From NCBI GenBank assembly GCA_022818135.1, contig JAFMSR010000010.1:8789688-8853687 (forward strand): a DNA stretch of 64,000 nt, in the 5' to 3' direction. The translations under genes were made by a program, and so were the position numbers. Position 1 is the first letter of the stretch. Each line of letters begins with the position of its first letter. A model generated the notes under the pieces. That model ran no database searches, was not told where the DNA came from, and saw nothing but the letters and a program-made list of their open reading frames with translations. The stretch is from Saxidomus purpurata. Taxonomy: Eukaryota > Mollusca > Bivalvia > Venerida > Veneridae. Positions 1 to 10,235 of this stretch are shown here, in pieces.

Positions 1-1255
1 CACAGAAAATGTGTGGTGACATCACATTCTACTACTTATTTGGGTATTCAACTAATATAACGTGAGAGATCTATAGAAAAGACCGAATCCCTTTCACATG
101 TATTTTGTTGGAACTGATGATAAAGAGACGGCACAGTTCCTTTTGTTAGTTCCGACAGGGCATATCTGTTAGAGTTTGTTGGATATTTAACTTGCTACCA
201 CAAGCTATGTCATAGTACATTGTAACAGAAACAGTCCGATTTATTCTGGATCACCCCTCATCACTCTTACTTTAATACAAATACTACAATTAAACAACGT
301 TTCAATATGGTCAAAGTAATACTACACTATGATTACATATAAAGTAAATAATGCTGTAAAACATACTTGGATAAAATATCAACGCTATAAAACATATTAA
401 ATTAAAGATATCCATATTCTATAAAACAGAATAATCACTGTTGTGAGTAACACAACCTGTAAACATTTAGTTAGCGCTCTAGGCAGAAATGCAGACGCCA
501 TTTATCAACAACAAACTTGAAAGCTTTGAACCATCAGGTTGCAACTGCGTGTTTACAGTGATTAATAGGGATCATAGATGAAAGAAAAGTCAACAACTTT
601 TCATAAATTGTGATATGCAAGAAATGATAGTGGTAGGTAAACCTCGCATATATCCCACACTCACCTTGATACATTTATGTAATATATCTATATACTTGCT
701 GCCAGACATCAGGACGTATTCATTATAATTCATATAACTACATAGTTCAACACAGAATTTATAATTATATTAGGTGACTCAAACTCCTGGTCCACAGGCT
801 ATAAGTAATTGATCATAACTTTGTACGAACTGAGTATAGGTTAGTTTAAGAGATGTTTGAGCCTATTTCGAATAAAACACTACTAAGAATCAACGATAAA
901 ACGTATTTCAAGCGATAAATTGTGTATTCATAGGTTAGATAATTTTCTGTACCTGTGACACACTACTGTAATTATTGTGTCCTACCCTCATTCTGAATCA
1001 AACATTTTACCATTAGCGAAAGGAAATACAACGAAATAGTACGACTTTGTTTCCAAAAGACAAACGTTGTTAGAAAATACTACAAATTTCAAAACTTGTA
1101 AATAGACGTTTAAAATGCATCATGAACATAAATGAACCACACATTATACCCTCCTTGGATTTATTCGTTTAACTGACTAGATTAATGGAACGATTCAGAA
1201 TGAGCTGACATTCCGTTAAATTACAGTACATGTATCTTAACAATTTAACATGAAT
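1..1255. other. AT-rich stretch, nothing recognised
   Basis: I see no splice-bounded coding exon, no intact tRNA and no clear repeat here. The sequence is AT-rich and resembles the spacer DNA of the tRNA island that follows. Confidence 0.5.
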
Positions 1256-1320
1256 GGGCTTCGTTGAACTCAGGACCTCGAGAACACGTAGCGAAAATCA
1301 TACCCATACACCAACGAGGC
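1256..1320 (-). pseudogene. tRNA-Pro-type relic
   Basis: Read on the minus strand it has the 5' acceptor, D arm and anticodon arm of the local proline tRNA, but the T arm is decayed. The anticodon loop reads TACGTGT rather than a proline loop. A short plus-strand relic begins about 113 bp further on (near 1434), so this was one half of a divergent pair. Confidence 0.6.
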
Positions 1321-1540
1321 TTTAAACAAAACAACATTATTCATATCATGTTGAATTAAAAGTCTACATTTCAATTAACCCATAATGAAATTATAATAGT
1401 AACTATTACCTATAAACAACTTGTAATTAGACAGGATCTTTCTCCGAGCCTTTAATGATTGAATATGCGTTTATGTAATTGTTTTGATATTTAGATATTA
1501 AGTGCATTATTAGAGTACGCATTACTTTTATTTCACTATA

Positions 1541-2129
1541 GGAATAACTGTTTTGTAATTTTGATATTTGCGACTGTATATACGGTTTTTAATGGTAGCA
1601 AATATTTTTAACGGCGACGGCCGGGGCTGTTAAAACTGTTTGCGACCATTAAAACCGTATATACGGTCGCAAATATCAAAATCACTAAATAGTTATCCCT
1701 TTTCTAACGCACAATGTGTCTAAATGCGATAATTAAAACGTCGTTTGAATTTTGCGACTATATATACGTTATTTAATAGTCGCAAATTTAAACGACGTCA
1801 CCAATCAGAAAAGATGTTACATCGGTACTGTGTTAGAATATAGGAATAACTGTTTTGTAATTTATAGATGAATAACTGTTTTAATAGTGGTCGCAAATAT
1901 TTTTGACGGCGACGGCGTTTGGCGGGGTGGTTTTAAAATATTTGCGACCATTAAAATGTATATACGGTATTTAAAATACCATTATCCTTTCCGATCGCAC
2001 AAAATGTCTAAATGCGATAATTAAAACGCCGTTCGAATTTTGCGACTATATATACGTTATTTAATAGTCGCAAATTTAAAAGGCGTCACCAACCAGAAAC
2101 GACGTTACATCAGTACTGCGTTAGAATAA
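1541..2129. repeat. tandemly duplicated fold-back (MITE-like) block
   Basis: Two copies of a unit of about 300 bp lie in tandem; the shared start GGAATAACTGTTTTGTAA occurs at 1541 and 1843. Each copy carries two inverted repeats: an outer one with arms around TTTGCGACC and ATATACGG flanking a GC-rich centre (GGCGACGG), and a shorter one with TTTGCGACTAT against ATAGTCGCAAA (about 1750-1790 and 2037-2072). There is no coding potential. The block follows a conserved tRNA-pair spacer (about 1456-1530), so it probably inserted where the plus-strand partner tRNA once was. Confidence 0.7.
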
Positions 2130-2152
2130 GGATCTCCTGGCTTGATAAGCAA

Positions 2153-2224
2153 AGCTCGTTGTTCTAGGGGTATGATTCTCGCTTTGGATGCGAGAGGTCC
2201 CAGGTTCAAATTCCGGACGAGCCC
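2153..2224 (+). pseudogene. decayed tRNA-Pro(TGG)
   Basis: It has the full 72-nt proline tRNA layout with anticodon loop TTTGGAT (TGG). The first acceptor base is A instead of G, the D arm starts TTG-TTC instead of TTG-GTC, and the T stem (CCAGG against TCCGG) has a mismatch. Probably not functional. Confidence 0.7.
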
Positions 2225-2344
2225 ATTCGTTTAAATATACTGCACTTTCACCTGATTTTGTGCTCAAGTAATAACCTGAGCAGGAAACTACAAGCCTCCT
2301 TTACACAGAAATTGCTATTTCAATGTGTTAACATTTTTGTGGTT

Positions 2345-2410
2345 TCCTTGTTGCTTTACGTGTATGAATCTCGCTGAGGGTGTGAGACGTCCCGGGTTCG
2401 CATCCTAGAT
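2345..2410 (+). pseudogene. tRNA-Pro-type relic
   Basis: A tRNA-like stretch with anticodon loop TGAGGGT (AGG-like) and a recognisable B-box GGTTCGCATCC. Acceptor and D arms are heavily diverged. Confidence 0.5.
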
Positions 2411-2685
2411 GGTTCACCTTTGCATAACATTTCAAGCCCATATACTTTAAAATAACTTTCGAAATGTTAGCGATTCCGTTCTTAAATGAAATGTTATGCA
2501 AAAGAGAACCATTATGGTCTCAACATATCGAGATGGATCTTGACATTTCTTCAGTATAAAATCAGTGGTGAAAAGTCACGATGTTCAAAATATTCAAAAC
2601 ACAATTAATGAAGTCCATTTGTTTCTGCCTGCCTGTGATTTTACGTGGAAATCAATATTTTAATCAATATAACTCATCAAAGGAA

Positions 2686-2758
2686 GGGCTGGTCCGGCAT
2701 TTGAACCCATGACCTCTCGCAATTCAGCGAGAATCATACCGCCTTATACCAAAGAGCC
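2686..2758 (-). pseudogene. tRNA-Pro-type relic
   Basis: Minus-strand copy with acceptor, D arm and T loop still aligned to the local consensus. The anticodon loop is reduced to TGAATT and the T stem is broken. Confidence 0.6.
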
Positions 2759-3229
2759 TTTTATGGTAGCCTAGGTATTTGATACAACTACATAATTTTT
2801 ACTTCGTTTTTGTTTATTTCGAAACTATGTCCTCCATGAAATGTATAATAAAAGTGACCTTTATTGTATGACTAAAAGAAATATAAATTCATTAGGAATC
2901 GAATTTTAATCATTTTTATATGTTTTTCGGTGGTTTATCGAAATATAACGGTGGAATTTATCCCGGTTAACTCACTGTCCACTCAGTGAAAAATATCAAA
3001 ATATGTTACCCGGATTGACGTCAAAAAGTATACCGAGCGTAATAAATGCCGGAAACCCATACGACGATGACGTCTTTAAAATGACGTCACGCTTCCTATG
3101 CTTTCTGGTGACGTTTCCCGCGATTTTCGACATTTTATCGAAATAAACTCAACAAAATGAGAGTTTCAGACATAGAATAAACAGAAAAATTTTTGGTTTC
3201 GGTTTAAAATTACGTTATAATTTCACACG

Positions 3230-3330
3230 TGAACACAAAAAGTAGTGGTTTTCACTCGTGGCTGCGCCACTCGTGAAAATATCACTTTTGGTGCCCACTC
3301 GGTAACATTATAACGTGATATTACACTGAA
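3230..3330. repeat. small fold-back repeat
   Basis: An imperfect palindrome is centred on TTTTCACTCGTGGC / GCCACTCGTGAAAA (about 3248-3283), with further short inverted matches outward (TAACGT, GTGATATTAC). It looks like the core of a non-autonomous fold-back element. Confidence 0.45.
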
Positions 3331-3368
3331 ATCAACAAATATCCCCTATATCTTACTCATCAGAAACA

Positions 3369-3431
3369 GAGCTCGTGCGGAATTTGAACACGGGACCTCT
3401 CACTCCCGAAGCGAGAATCGTATACCAATAC
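3369..3431 (-). pseudogene. tRNA-Pro-type relic (CGG loop)
   Basis: The minus strand keeps the anticodon loop TTCGGGA, but has mutations in the anticodon stem, D arm and acceptor. It pairs divergently with the copy at 3531, about 99 bp away. Confidence 0.6.
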
Positions 3432-3530
3432 GTATTTTATATAATTGTTTTGAAATTCAGATAGAAATTAAATGTATTATTAGATTATGAAATAAGTTAT
3501 ATCTCTAATGATCCTGAGTTTCATAACCGT

Positions 3531-3603
3531 GACTCGTTGGGTCTAGGGGTATGATTCTCGCTTTGGGTGCGAGAGGTCCCGGGTTCAAATCCCGGACGAG
3601 CCC
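3531..3603 (+). tRNA. tRNA-Pro(TGG), near-intact
   Basis: Anticodon loop TTTGGGT (TGG, reads CCA), intact anticodon stem, T arm and B-box. It differs from the consensus by one extra G in the D arm (73 nt) and by A2 opposite C71 in the acceptor stem. Either an active gene with a weak acceptor pair or an early pseudogene. Confidence 0.55.
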
Positions 3604-3811
3604 ATTCATTTTAATACGTTGGTGTACGAACATTTGTGAAACGGTTCTTTTTTCAAATGTTAAAGAAAACATATATTAATTCATTTCTTCAAATATAAAA
3701 CTATCAACATATTTAAGTGAAACATTTGCGCTTCGGCTACTAAAAAGGAGTGCGTTGTTTTTCTCAACAAAATCTTCGCAAGAATGTTATACTCATGTTA
3801 GGTTAATGTAT

Positions 3812-3882
3812 GGACTCGCCCGGAATTGAACACGGGACCTCTAGCACACAAAGCGAAGATTTTATCCATAAACCAACGAACT
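3812..3882 (-). pseudogene. tRNA-Pro-type relic with TGT loop
   Basis: Minus-strand relic; the anticodon loop reads TTTGTGT and several D-arm and T-arm bases have changed. It is divergent with the relic at 3996, with a 113-bp spacer. Confidence 0.55.
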
Positions 3883-3995
3883 TTTTAATAACAAAACATC
3901 ATAAAATTCATGTTGATTTCAAAGTCTGCATTACAGTTGACCCAACAATAAATTATAAGAGTTACTATTTCCTATAAACAACTTGTAATTAGACA

Positions 3996-4067
3996 GGCTC
4001 TTTCGTCGATAGGTATGACTTTCGTTTTGGGTGCAAGAGGGCCGAGGTTCAAAACTCGGATGAGCCC
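3996..4067 (+). pseudogene. tRNA-Pro-type relic (TGG loop)
   Basis: Starts GGCTCTTTCGTCGATAGG, a diverged D-arm subtype also seen at 7939 and 20759. The anticodon loop is TTTGGGT but the anticodon stem is broken. The T stem pairs only with an enlarged loop. Confidence 0.6.
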
Positions 4068-4481
4068 AAATACTTTTAGATAATTTCTTAAATGTTGGCG
4101 ATTCCGTTCGTCAATGTAATTTCGTACAGAGTTATATATGCCCAATGTATCGAGATTGTACTTGACATGATGACGCAATAAGAAGCAACAATTTCAATTT
4201 ATATGTGACTAGGCACTGAGTTGTCACAGAACGGACTGTTGCAATTTTTCTTTTTTTCTTTTGTTCATTACATTGTTCAAGCTTACAATAAGCCTGCATT
4301 TTGTAATATCTGATCAAATTCATTTATAATCTTTAACATATCAATCGAAAACAATTCTAAATTTAAAAATCAGTACAATCGGAACTATATTCAAAACACA
4401 AAATATGAAGTCCAATAACGTTTTTGCGTATCACTTTACCGGACGTTTTTTTATTTTAATCAATCTTCCTCATCAAAGGTA

Positions 4482-4553
4482 GGGTTCATCGGGGATTTGA
4501 AGCCGGGATATCTTGCACCCTAAGCGAGAATCACACCGTTAGACCAATTAAAT
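4482..4553 (-). pseudogene. decayed tRNA-Pro(AGG)
   Basis: Minus-strand copy with anticodon AGG retained. The acceptor 3' side (GGGTTCATC) and 5' side (TTTAATT) no longer pair, and the T arm is mutated. Confidence 0.6.
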
Positions 4554-4673
4554 ATGTCTTTTTTACAACTGTTTCTTCAATTGTAAAATGTATGCATTAT
4601 TCTTTCAATTTCTGGTAATTATTAGGTTGTAAACTTTCGTTGTCTCAATTGACCTCAAAGGTTGATAATTTTA

Positions 4674-4690
4674 GTTCGTTGGTCTAGGCG
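4674..4690 (+). pseudogene. 5' stub of a proline tRNA
   Basis: Only GTTCGTTGGTCTAGGCG remains; the rest of the gene is replaced by unrelated sequence that recurs near 14,275. Confidence 0.5.
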
Positions 4691-4840
4691 CCGCAACAGC
4701 GTATTAAAGGAATCAGGTTTTCGTTAAGACAAAACCCTAAAACAGTTAACAGAACAACATCGTCATTTCATTATTTAGGAGGCTACTAGTTGAACATATT
4801 AATAGACAACAAAATCCGGTAGAATCGGATTAAAATGTAT

Positions 4841-4911
4841 GGACTGGTCCGGGATTTGAACCTAGAACTCTAGCACACATAGCGAGAATCATACCCCTAG
4901 ACCAATGAGCC
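4841..4911 (-). pseudogene. tRNA-Pro-type relic with TGT anticodon
   Basis: D arm and T loop are nearly consensus, but the anticodon loop is TATGTGT and the anticodon stem 3' side (GCTAG) is mutated. It is divergent with the CGG copy at 5018 (106-bp spacer of the same class as the CGG/TGG spacers). Confidence 0.65.
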
Positions 4912-5017
4912 ATGGTTATCAAAAAAGAAGATCGTAAGTCATGTAAAGCTAATGCATAATCTAATAATAGATTTACTTAATATCTGAATATCAAAATATG
5001 TTATATAATTCATTAAA

Positions 5018-5089
5018 TGTTTGTTGGTCAAGGGGTATGATTCTCGCTTCGGGTGCGAGAGGTCCCGGTTTCAAATCCCGGACGAGCCC
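5018..5089 (+). pseudogene. tRNA-Pro(CGG) with degraded acceptor stem
   Basis: The anticodon arm (loop TTCGGGT) is perfect. The 5' acceptor strand is TGTTTGT against ACGAGCC, leaving one mismatch and two wobble pairs, and the T stem has one G-to-T change. Probably a pseudogene, though transcription from the A and B boxes is possible. Confidence 0.6.
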
Positions 5090-5254
5090 TATTCTAAATG
5101 CACAAGATTTATTAGAATAATGATCCTCCGATAAAACTACAAGCAATTACTTGTCTGTATTTTGCATCGGAACATTTTTAATAATCCATACTTTTTACAT
5201 CTAATTTTCCGCAGTATTTTTTTCCGATTGATATATCGGAATTGTCAGTTCATT

Positions 5255-5310
5255 TAAAGCAGACACCTCTCGCTAATAAAGCGAGAATCATTCCCCTAGC
5301 CCAACGAGCC
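5255..5310 (-). pseudogene. tRNA-Pro relic lacking T arm (partner of AGG)
   Basis: The minus strand has acceptor 5' side, D arm and anticodon stem, but a TTTATTA loop, and the sequence runs into TTTAAATGAACTG where the T arm should be. Relics at 8360, 12984, 17673 and 21369 occupy the same place 5' to an AGG copy, and where the sequence continues it has the same missing T arm, so that loss predates the unit duplications. Confidence 0.7.
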
Positions 5311-5439
5311 ACGGTTTAAAACTTTGAGATCATTTGAGATAACGCTAGAATATAATCTACGTGTACAAATGTATTCAGTTTACAAAAGTATTAAGCAATT
5401 GTATAAAATTATTTTTAAAATACATGTTACGTCATCAAA

Positions 5440-5511
5440 GGCTCGTTGGTCTAGGGGTATGATTCTCGCTTAGGGTGCGAGAGGTCCCGGGTTCAAATCC
5501 CGGACGAGCCC
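5440..5511 (+). tRNA. tRNA-Pro(AGG)
   Basis: Perfect 72-nt cloverleaf: acceptor GGCTCGT/ACGAGCC, anticodon stem CTCGC/GCGAG with loop TTAGGGT (anticodon AGG), T stem CCGGG/CCCGG with TTCAAAT. CCA is not encoded. The internal B-box is GGTTCAAATCC, and a Pol III-type TTTT run lies a few bases downstream. It is divergent with the relic ending at 5310 (129-bp spacer). As I recall it, the sequence equals the vertebrate tRNA-Pro(AGG) consensus. Confidence 0.97.
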
Positions 5512-5821
5512 TCCTTTTGACAAGTTACATTGATTTAAATAATAATCGTCCGGTAAAGTGAAAAATGAACTTCATTATTTGTATTTTGAATAATAAAATG
5601 TTGAACAGTCGTTACCTTTTTACTATCGATTGATATGTTGAAGATATTGTCGACTTATTTGCTCAAGTATTGCACAAAGTAGGATTGTCGTGGACAATAC
5701 AAAGATAATTTTACATAATGACATATTGTTAGTAGATAACAGAAACTCTTATAATTTCATTACGCATTCAATGAAATGTACACTATGAATTCAACATTTA
5801 AAATGGTGTTTTATCCTAAAA

Positions 5822-5880
5822 GGCTCGTTGATCTATGAGTATTCTCACTTCGTGTGCCAGAGGACCCGCGTTCAAATCCG
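5822..5880 (+). pseudogene. tRNA-Pro-type relic, CGT loop, 3' end lost
   Basis: Acceptor 5' side and a modified D arm (GATCTATGAG) are followed by anticodon loop TTCGTGT with stem 3' side GCCAG. The sequence leaves tRNA homology after the T loop. The same subtype is found at 8934 and inverted at 12395. Confidence 0.6.
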
Positions 5881-6513
5881 TTTAAATATACATGTGCATG
5901 TATTGCGATTGAACTAATTTTTGAGTACATTCTCTAACTTCAACTGGAAACTACATGCCTCCTAAGTACTGAAACTACTTCTGATATGAGGATCAATTCC
6001 GATAGGTATTACTGAACTGTAAAGCTATATTCATTGTAAGCATTGTGATGGGTATTCAAAGTCCATAAAGTGTTCGAATTCATCGAACACGTAAAGAAGC
6101 GTAATGAATTCATATCTGTTTTGAAAATTTGTTTATGTTCATTTTGAAACTATGTCTACCATTAAGTTTACAAAATGGCTAACATAACATTTAACATTAA
6201 TTAAGAATAGATCGGAATCATGTTGCGTAGAATTTTATATAACGAAACAACAACATCACTTCTTTTGAATGTAAATTGTTTCACTAAATAGTCTTATCGT
6301 GCGTTAACATATCTTTCATATTTGAAGAGGAAAATTACATGTTTTCTTTAAACAATTGAAGAGACAAAACAGCTTGTTAAAGAACTCCGGTTTTCTTTAA
6401 GTACCAAACTGTTAACTGAACGACATACTAATTTCAGTGTTAAGGAGGTTCGAAATGTCCTGCTGAAGTTATAAATTGAGCATCCAGTGAAAGTGCAGTC
6501 AATTAAAATGAAT

Positions 6514-6585
6514 GGGCTCGTCCGGGATTTGAACCCGGGACCTCTCGCACCCAAAACGAGAATCATACCCCTAGACCAACGAGCC
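6514..6585 (-). tRNA. tRNA-Pro(TGG)
   Basis: Full 72-nt proline tRNA on the minus strand with anticodon loop TTTGGGT. The only flaw is CTCGT against GCGAG in the anticodon stem, a tolerated T-G wobble. It is divergent with tRNA-Pro(CGG) at 6697 across a 111-bp spacer. TTTT occurs just downstream on the transcribed strand. Confidence 0.92.
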
Positions 6586-6696
6586 ACGGTTATTGAATTA
6601 GAGCATAAATGATATAAAGCTAAAGCGTACTCTAATAATGCATTTTTACTTAATATCTGAATATGATAACAATCATATCAACACATAATTATTAAA

Positions 6697-6768
6697 GGCT
6701 TGTTGGTCTAGGGGTATGATTCTCGCTTCGGGTGCGAGAGGTCCCGGGTTCAAATCCCGGACAAGCCC
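6697..6768 (+). tRNA. tRNA-Pro(CGG)
   Basis: Perfect cloverleaf with anticodon loop TTCGGGT (CGG). The acceptor carries a compensated change, GGCTTGT/ACAAGCC, which marks the CGG lineage in this island (also 9671 and 11658). Followed by TACTTTT. Confidence 0.97.
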
Positions 6769-6911
6769 TACTTTTGATGAGTAAGATGGATTGAAATACG
6801 ACTTCGGATGAATGATATATAATTCTAAGTTATAAGATATAGATCAATCCTTTTATAAATTTCATGGTGGACATAGTTTCGAAATAAACAAGAACGAAAA
6901 AAAAAGACAGA

Positions 6912-6943
6912 AAGCGAGAATCATACCCCTAGACCAACGAGCC
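6912..6943 (-). pseudogene. 5' half of a proline tRNA
   Basis: The minus strand carries a consensus acceptor 5' strand, D arm and 5' anticodon stem, then stops at the anticodon loop. The match at 13290 is the same truncated copy in inverted orientation. Confidence 0.6.
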
Positions 6944-7067
6944 AAAAAATCAAGCTATTTGAGTTAACGATAACTCAAACCCTGATAATGCATTCACTTC
7001 ACATTTGAATAAAGCAGTTATTTAAAACATATGTAAAAGGTGAAAGTGCAGTTTTATCAAAATGAAT

Positions 7068-7139
7068 GGGCTCGTCCGGGATTTGAACCCGGGACCTCTC
7101 GCACCCAAAGATAGAATCATACCCCTAGACCAACGAGCC
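7068..7139 (-). tRNA. tRNA-Pro(TGG), anticodon stem damaged
   Basis: Acceptor, D arm, T arm and anticodon (TGG) match the consensus. The 5' anticodon stem reads CTATC against GCGAG, giving two mismatches. Possibly a recent pseudogene. Confidence 0.5.
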
Positions 7140-7261
7140 ATGCTTATTTAACTGTGAGATCATAAGTTATATAAACCTAACGCATAATCTAGTAATGCAT
7201 GACCTGAATATCAATTAAATAAAAAGCTTATCCTAAAATTGTAGGATTGTAAAATGAAATA

Positions 7262-7330
7262 GACGGGTCCGGGATTTGAACGTGGAATCACTGGCACCAA
7301 GCGAGAATCATACCCCTGGACCAATGAGAC
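7262..7330 (-). pseudogene. decayed proline tRNA
   Basis: D arm nearly consensus; the anticodon loop is shortened by two bases (TTGGT) and the T arm is broken. Divergent with 7439 (108-bp spacer). Confidence 0.6.
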
Positions 7331-7438
7331 AAAGGTATCAAGCTTACAGATCATTTGAGATAACGGCAGTTTATAATCTTATTATTCATTTTTCAATTAC
7401 ATTAGCCCATTATATAAACGAAATATGCAGTAATGAAA

Positions 7439-7510
7439 GGCTCGTTGGTCCAGGGGTATGATTCTCGCTTCAGGTGCGAGAGGTCCCGGGTTCAAATGCA
7501 GAACGAGCCC
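7439..7510 (+). pseudogene. Pro-type tRNA body with CAG anticodon
   Basis: The whole 72-nt frame, acceptor stem, D arm (GTCCAGGGG) and anticodon stem are intact, but the anticodon loop is TTCAGGT (CAG, a leucine anticodon), one substitution from CGG. The T stem is broken (CCGGG against GCAGA), so I treat it as a pseudogene. Confidence 0.65.
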
Positions 7511-7938
7511 TACTTTTGAATAAGATCGATTAAAATTCGATTTGGGATGAATGTTATATTATTTTAAGTTATGAAATATAGGTCAGTCCCTTTATAAATT
7601 CCATGGTGGACATAGTTTCGATTGTACTATTGTGAGCAGCCGTTACTTTTTTACTACTGATTTTTAAATTTAGAATTGTTTTCATTTGATATGATGAAGA
7701 TTGAATTTGATCAGATATTACAAAATGCAGGCTTGTTGTGAGCTTGAACAATGTAGTAAACAAAAGTGAACAATAATAATTGCAACAGTCCGTATTGTGA
7801 CAACTCCGTGCCTAGTCACATATAAATAGAAATTCATGGTTGCTTCTTATTGTATCATCATGTCAAGTTTAATCTCGGTACATATTTACATTGACGAACG
7901 AAATCGCAAACATTTCAGAAATTATCTAAAAGTTTATG

Positions 7939-8009
7939 TGCTCATCCGGGATTTGAACCTCGGACATTTTGCAACGAAAACGAAAATCATACCTATCGAC
8001 GAAAGAGCC
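7939..8009 (-). pseudogene. tRNA-Pro-type relic
   Basis: Inverted counterpart of the relic at 3996, sharing the TCTTTCGTCGATAGG D-arm subtype. The anticodon loop has decayed to TTTCGTT. Divergent with 8121 (111-bp spacer). Confidence 0.55.
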
Positions 8010-8120
8010 TGTCTAACTACAAGTTGTTTATAAGAAATAGTAACTTTTATCATTTAATTTAGGGTCAACTGAAATGTAGACTTTGAATTCAACATCACTT
8101 TAATGATGTTTTGATGTTGA

Positions 8121-8191
8121 AAGGTTTGTGGTTTATGGGTATGATTCTCGCTTCGTGTGCCAGAGTATAATTCAGGGCGAGTCCATTCATT
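8121..8191 (+). pseudogene. tRNA-Pro-type relic, CGT loop
   Basis: Recognisable D arm and anticodon loop TTCGTGT followed by GCCAGAG; the T arm is scrambled. Confidence 0.5.
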
Positions 8192-8359
8192 TAACTTACA
8201 TGAGTATAACAGTCATTAAAATCAGCAAGAAATTTATATCACGAAAACCAACGTCACTCCTTTTTAATGTATGAAGAAGCGCCTAACTTTATACTACTGA
8301 TTTTCCGCAGTAATTGTTTTCCGATTGATATATCGGAAGTGTCAGTTCATTTAAAGCAT

Positions 8360-8393
8360 GCAAGCGAGAATCATTCCCCTAGCCCAGCGAGCC
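8360..8393 (-). pseudogene. truncated tRNA-Pro relic (partner of AGG)
   Basis: The minus strand retains the acceptor 5' side, D arm and 5' anticodon stem only. It sits 129 bp upstream of tRNA-Pro(AGG) at 8523, the same spacing as at 5310/5440 and 12854/12984. Confidence 0.6.
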
Positions 8394-8522
8394 ACGGTTT
8401 AAAACTTTGAGATCATTTGGGATAACTCTAGAACATAATCTACGTGTACAAATGCATCCAGTTTACACGAGTATTAAGCAGTTGTATAAAATTGTTTTTA
8501 AAATGCATATATAATCATCAAA

Positions 8523-8594
8523 GGCTCGTTGGTCTAGGGGTATGATTCTCGCTTAGGGTGCGAGAGGTCCCGGGTTCAAATCCCGGACGAGCCC
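8523..8594 (+). tRNA. tRNA-Pro(AGG)
   Basis: Identical to the AGG gene at 5440 over all 72 bases. Followed by TACTTTT. It lies in the second direct copy of the duplicated unit. Confidence 0.97.
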
Positions 8595-8933
8595 TACTTT
8601 TGACAAGTTACACTGATTAAAATAATAATCGTCCGGTAAACTGAAAGATAAAAACGTGAATGAACTTCATTATTTGTATTTTGAATCATAATATTTTGAA
8701 CAGTCGTTACCTTTTTACTACCGGTTGATACACGTATATGTTCAAGATATTGTCGACTAATTTGATCAAGTATTGCAAAAAGTAGGATTGTCGTGACCTT
8801 GAACAATGTAGTGAACAAAACAAAGATAATTTTACATAATGGCATGTTGTCAATAAGTAATAGAAACTCTTATAATTTCATTACGCATTCAATGAAATAT
8901 AGACTATGAATTCAACATTTAAAAATGTGTGCT

Positions 8934-8967
8934 CGTTGGTCTATGAGTATTCCCGCGTTCACATCCG
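8934..8967 (+). pseudogene. tRNA stub
   Basis: The 5' part GCTCGTTGGTCTATGAG is joined directly to a T-loop remnant (CGCGTTCACATCCG), with the anticodon arm deleted. It is a deletion derivative of the relic at 5822. Confidence 0.5.
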
Positions 8968-9155
8968 TTTAAATATACATGTACATGTATTCAAAGACCA
9001 TAAAGTGTTCGAATTACAAACACGTAAAGAAGCGTAATGAATTCATATCTGTTTTGATGTTCATTTTGAAACTATGTCTACCGTGGCTAACATAACATTT
9101 AACATTCATTAAGAATAGATCGGAATCATGTTGCTTAGAATTTTATATAACGAAA

Positions 9156-9301
9156 TATAGTAAATGTATCTATAAACTGCTTACCTCAACCGGGCCGCAA
9201 TCCCCTGTTTCTCATACACATATAGGGCTGGTTCCACTTTCCAGGTTATACACCCAGAAATCAGTCGTGTTAGGTTACACAACCCAAAAACCACTACAGG
9301 A
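9156..9301. mobile_element. 146-bp insertion in one unit copy
   Basis: The unit copy at about 6235-6260 runs from TTATATAACGAAA straight into CAACAACATCACTT. Here about 146 bp of more GC-rich DNA is interposed. I cannot assign a family, and no terminal repeats are obvious. Confidence 0.5.
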
Positions 9302-9487
9302 ACAACAGCATCACTTATTGAAGAGACAAAACAGCTTGTTAAAGAACTCCGGTTTTCTTTAAGTAGAAACCACCAAACTGTTAACTGAACGACATACTAA
9401 TTTCAGTGTTAAGGAGGTTTGTAATGTCCTGCTGAAGTTATCAATTGAGCAAAACATCCAGTGAAAGTGCAGTCAATTAAAATAAAT

Positions 9488-9559
9488 GGGCTCGTCCGGG
9501 ATTTGAACCCGGGACCTCTCGCACCCAAAGCGAGAATCATACCCCTAGACCAACGAGCC
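9488..9559 (-). tRNA. tRNA-Pro(TGG)
   Basis: Perfect 72-nt cloverleaf on the minus strand, anticodon loop TTTGGGT. Divergent with tRNA-Pro(CGG) at 9671 across exactly 111 bp. Confidence 0.97.
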
Positions 9560-9670
9560 ACGGTTATCGAACTAGAGCAGAAATGATATAAAGCTAAAAC
9601 GTACTCTAATAATGCATTTTTACTTAATATCTAAATATGTAAACAATCATATAAACACATAATTACTAAA

Positions 9671-9742
9671 GGCTTGTTGGTCTAGGGGTATGATTCTCGC
9701 TTCGGGTGCGAGAGGTCCCGGGTTCAAATCCCGGACAAGCCC
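9671..9742 (+). tRNA. tRNA-Pro(CGG)
   Basis: Identical to the CGG gene at 6697, including the compensated T5-A68 acceptor pair. Followed by TACTTTT. Confidence 0.97.
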
Positions 9743-9844
9743 TACTTTTGATGAGTAAGATGGATTAAAATACGACTTCGGATGAATGTTATATAATTTT
9801 AAGTTATAAAATATAGGTCAATCCTTTTATCCTCATCAAAAGTA

Positions 9845-9914
9845 GGGCTTGTCCGGGATTTGAACCCGGGACCTCTCGCACACGAAGCGAGAATCATCCC
9901 TAGAATAACAAGCC
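9845..9914 (-). pseudogene. decayed tRNA-Pro from the CGG lineage
   Basis: The acceptor has the CGG-lineage AAGCC/GGCTT change and the T arm is perfect. The anticodon loop has become TTCGTGT and two bases are lost from the D arm (70 nt). Confidence 0.65.
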
Positions 9915-10163
9915 TTAAATAACTGAATGTGTGTTTATATGATTGTTTTGATTTTCAGTAATGGAAAGTAAAATGCATTATTAGAGTACGCGTGGTTTAT
10001 ATCATTTGTCTCTAATTCGATGAGTTGGTTGATTTTCAGTAATGGAAAGTAAAATCCTTTAATAATTATGTCTTTATATAGTTTTCATATTAGATATTAG
10101 AGTAAAAATGCATTATTAGAGACGTTTAGCTATATATCATTTCTGCTCTAATTCGATAACCGT

Positions 10164-10235
10164 GGCTCGTTGGTCTAGGGGTATGATTCTCGCTTTGGGT
10201 GCGAGAGGTCCCGGGTTCAAATCCCGGACGAGCCC
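10164..10235 (+). tRNA. tRNA-Pro(TGG)
   Basis: Perfect cloverleaf with anticodon TGG, followed by CATTCATTTT. Unlike most, its nearest minus-strand neighbour (9914) is 249 bp away. Confidence 0.97.
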
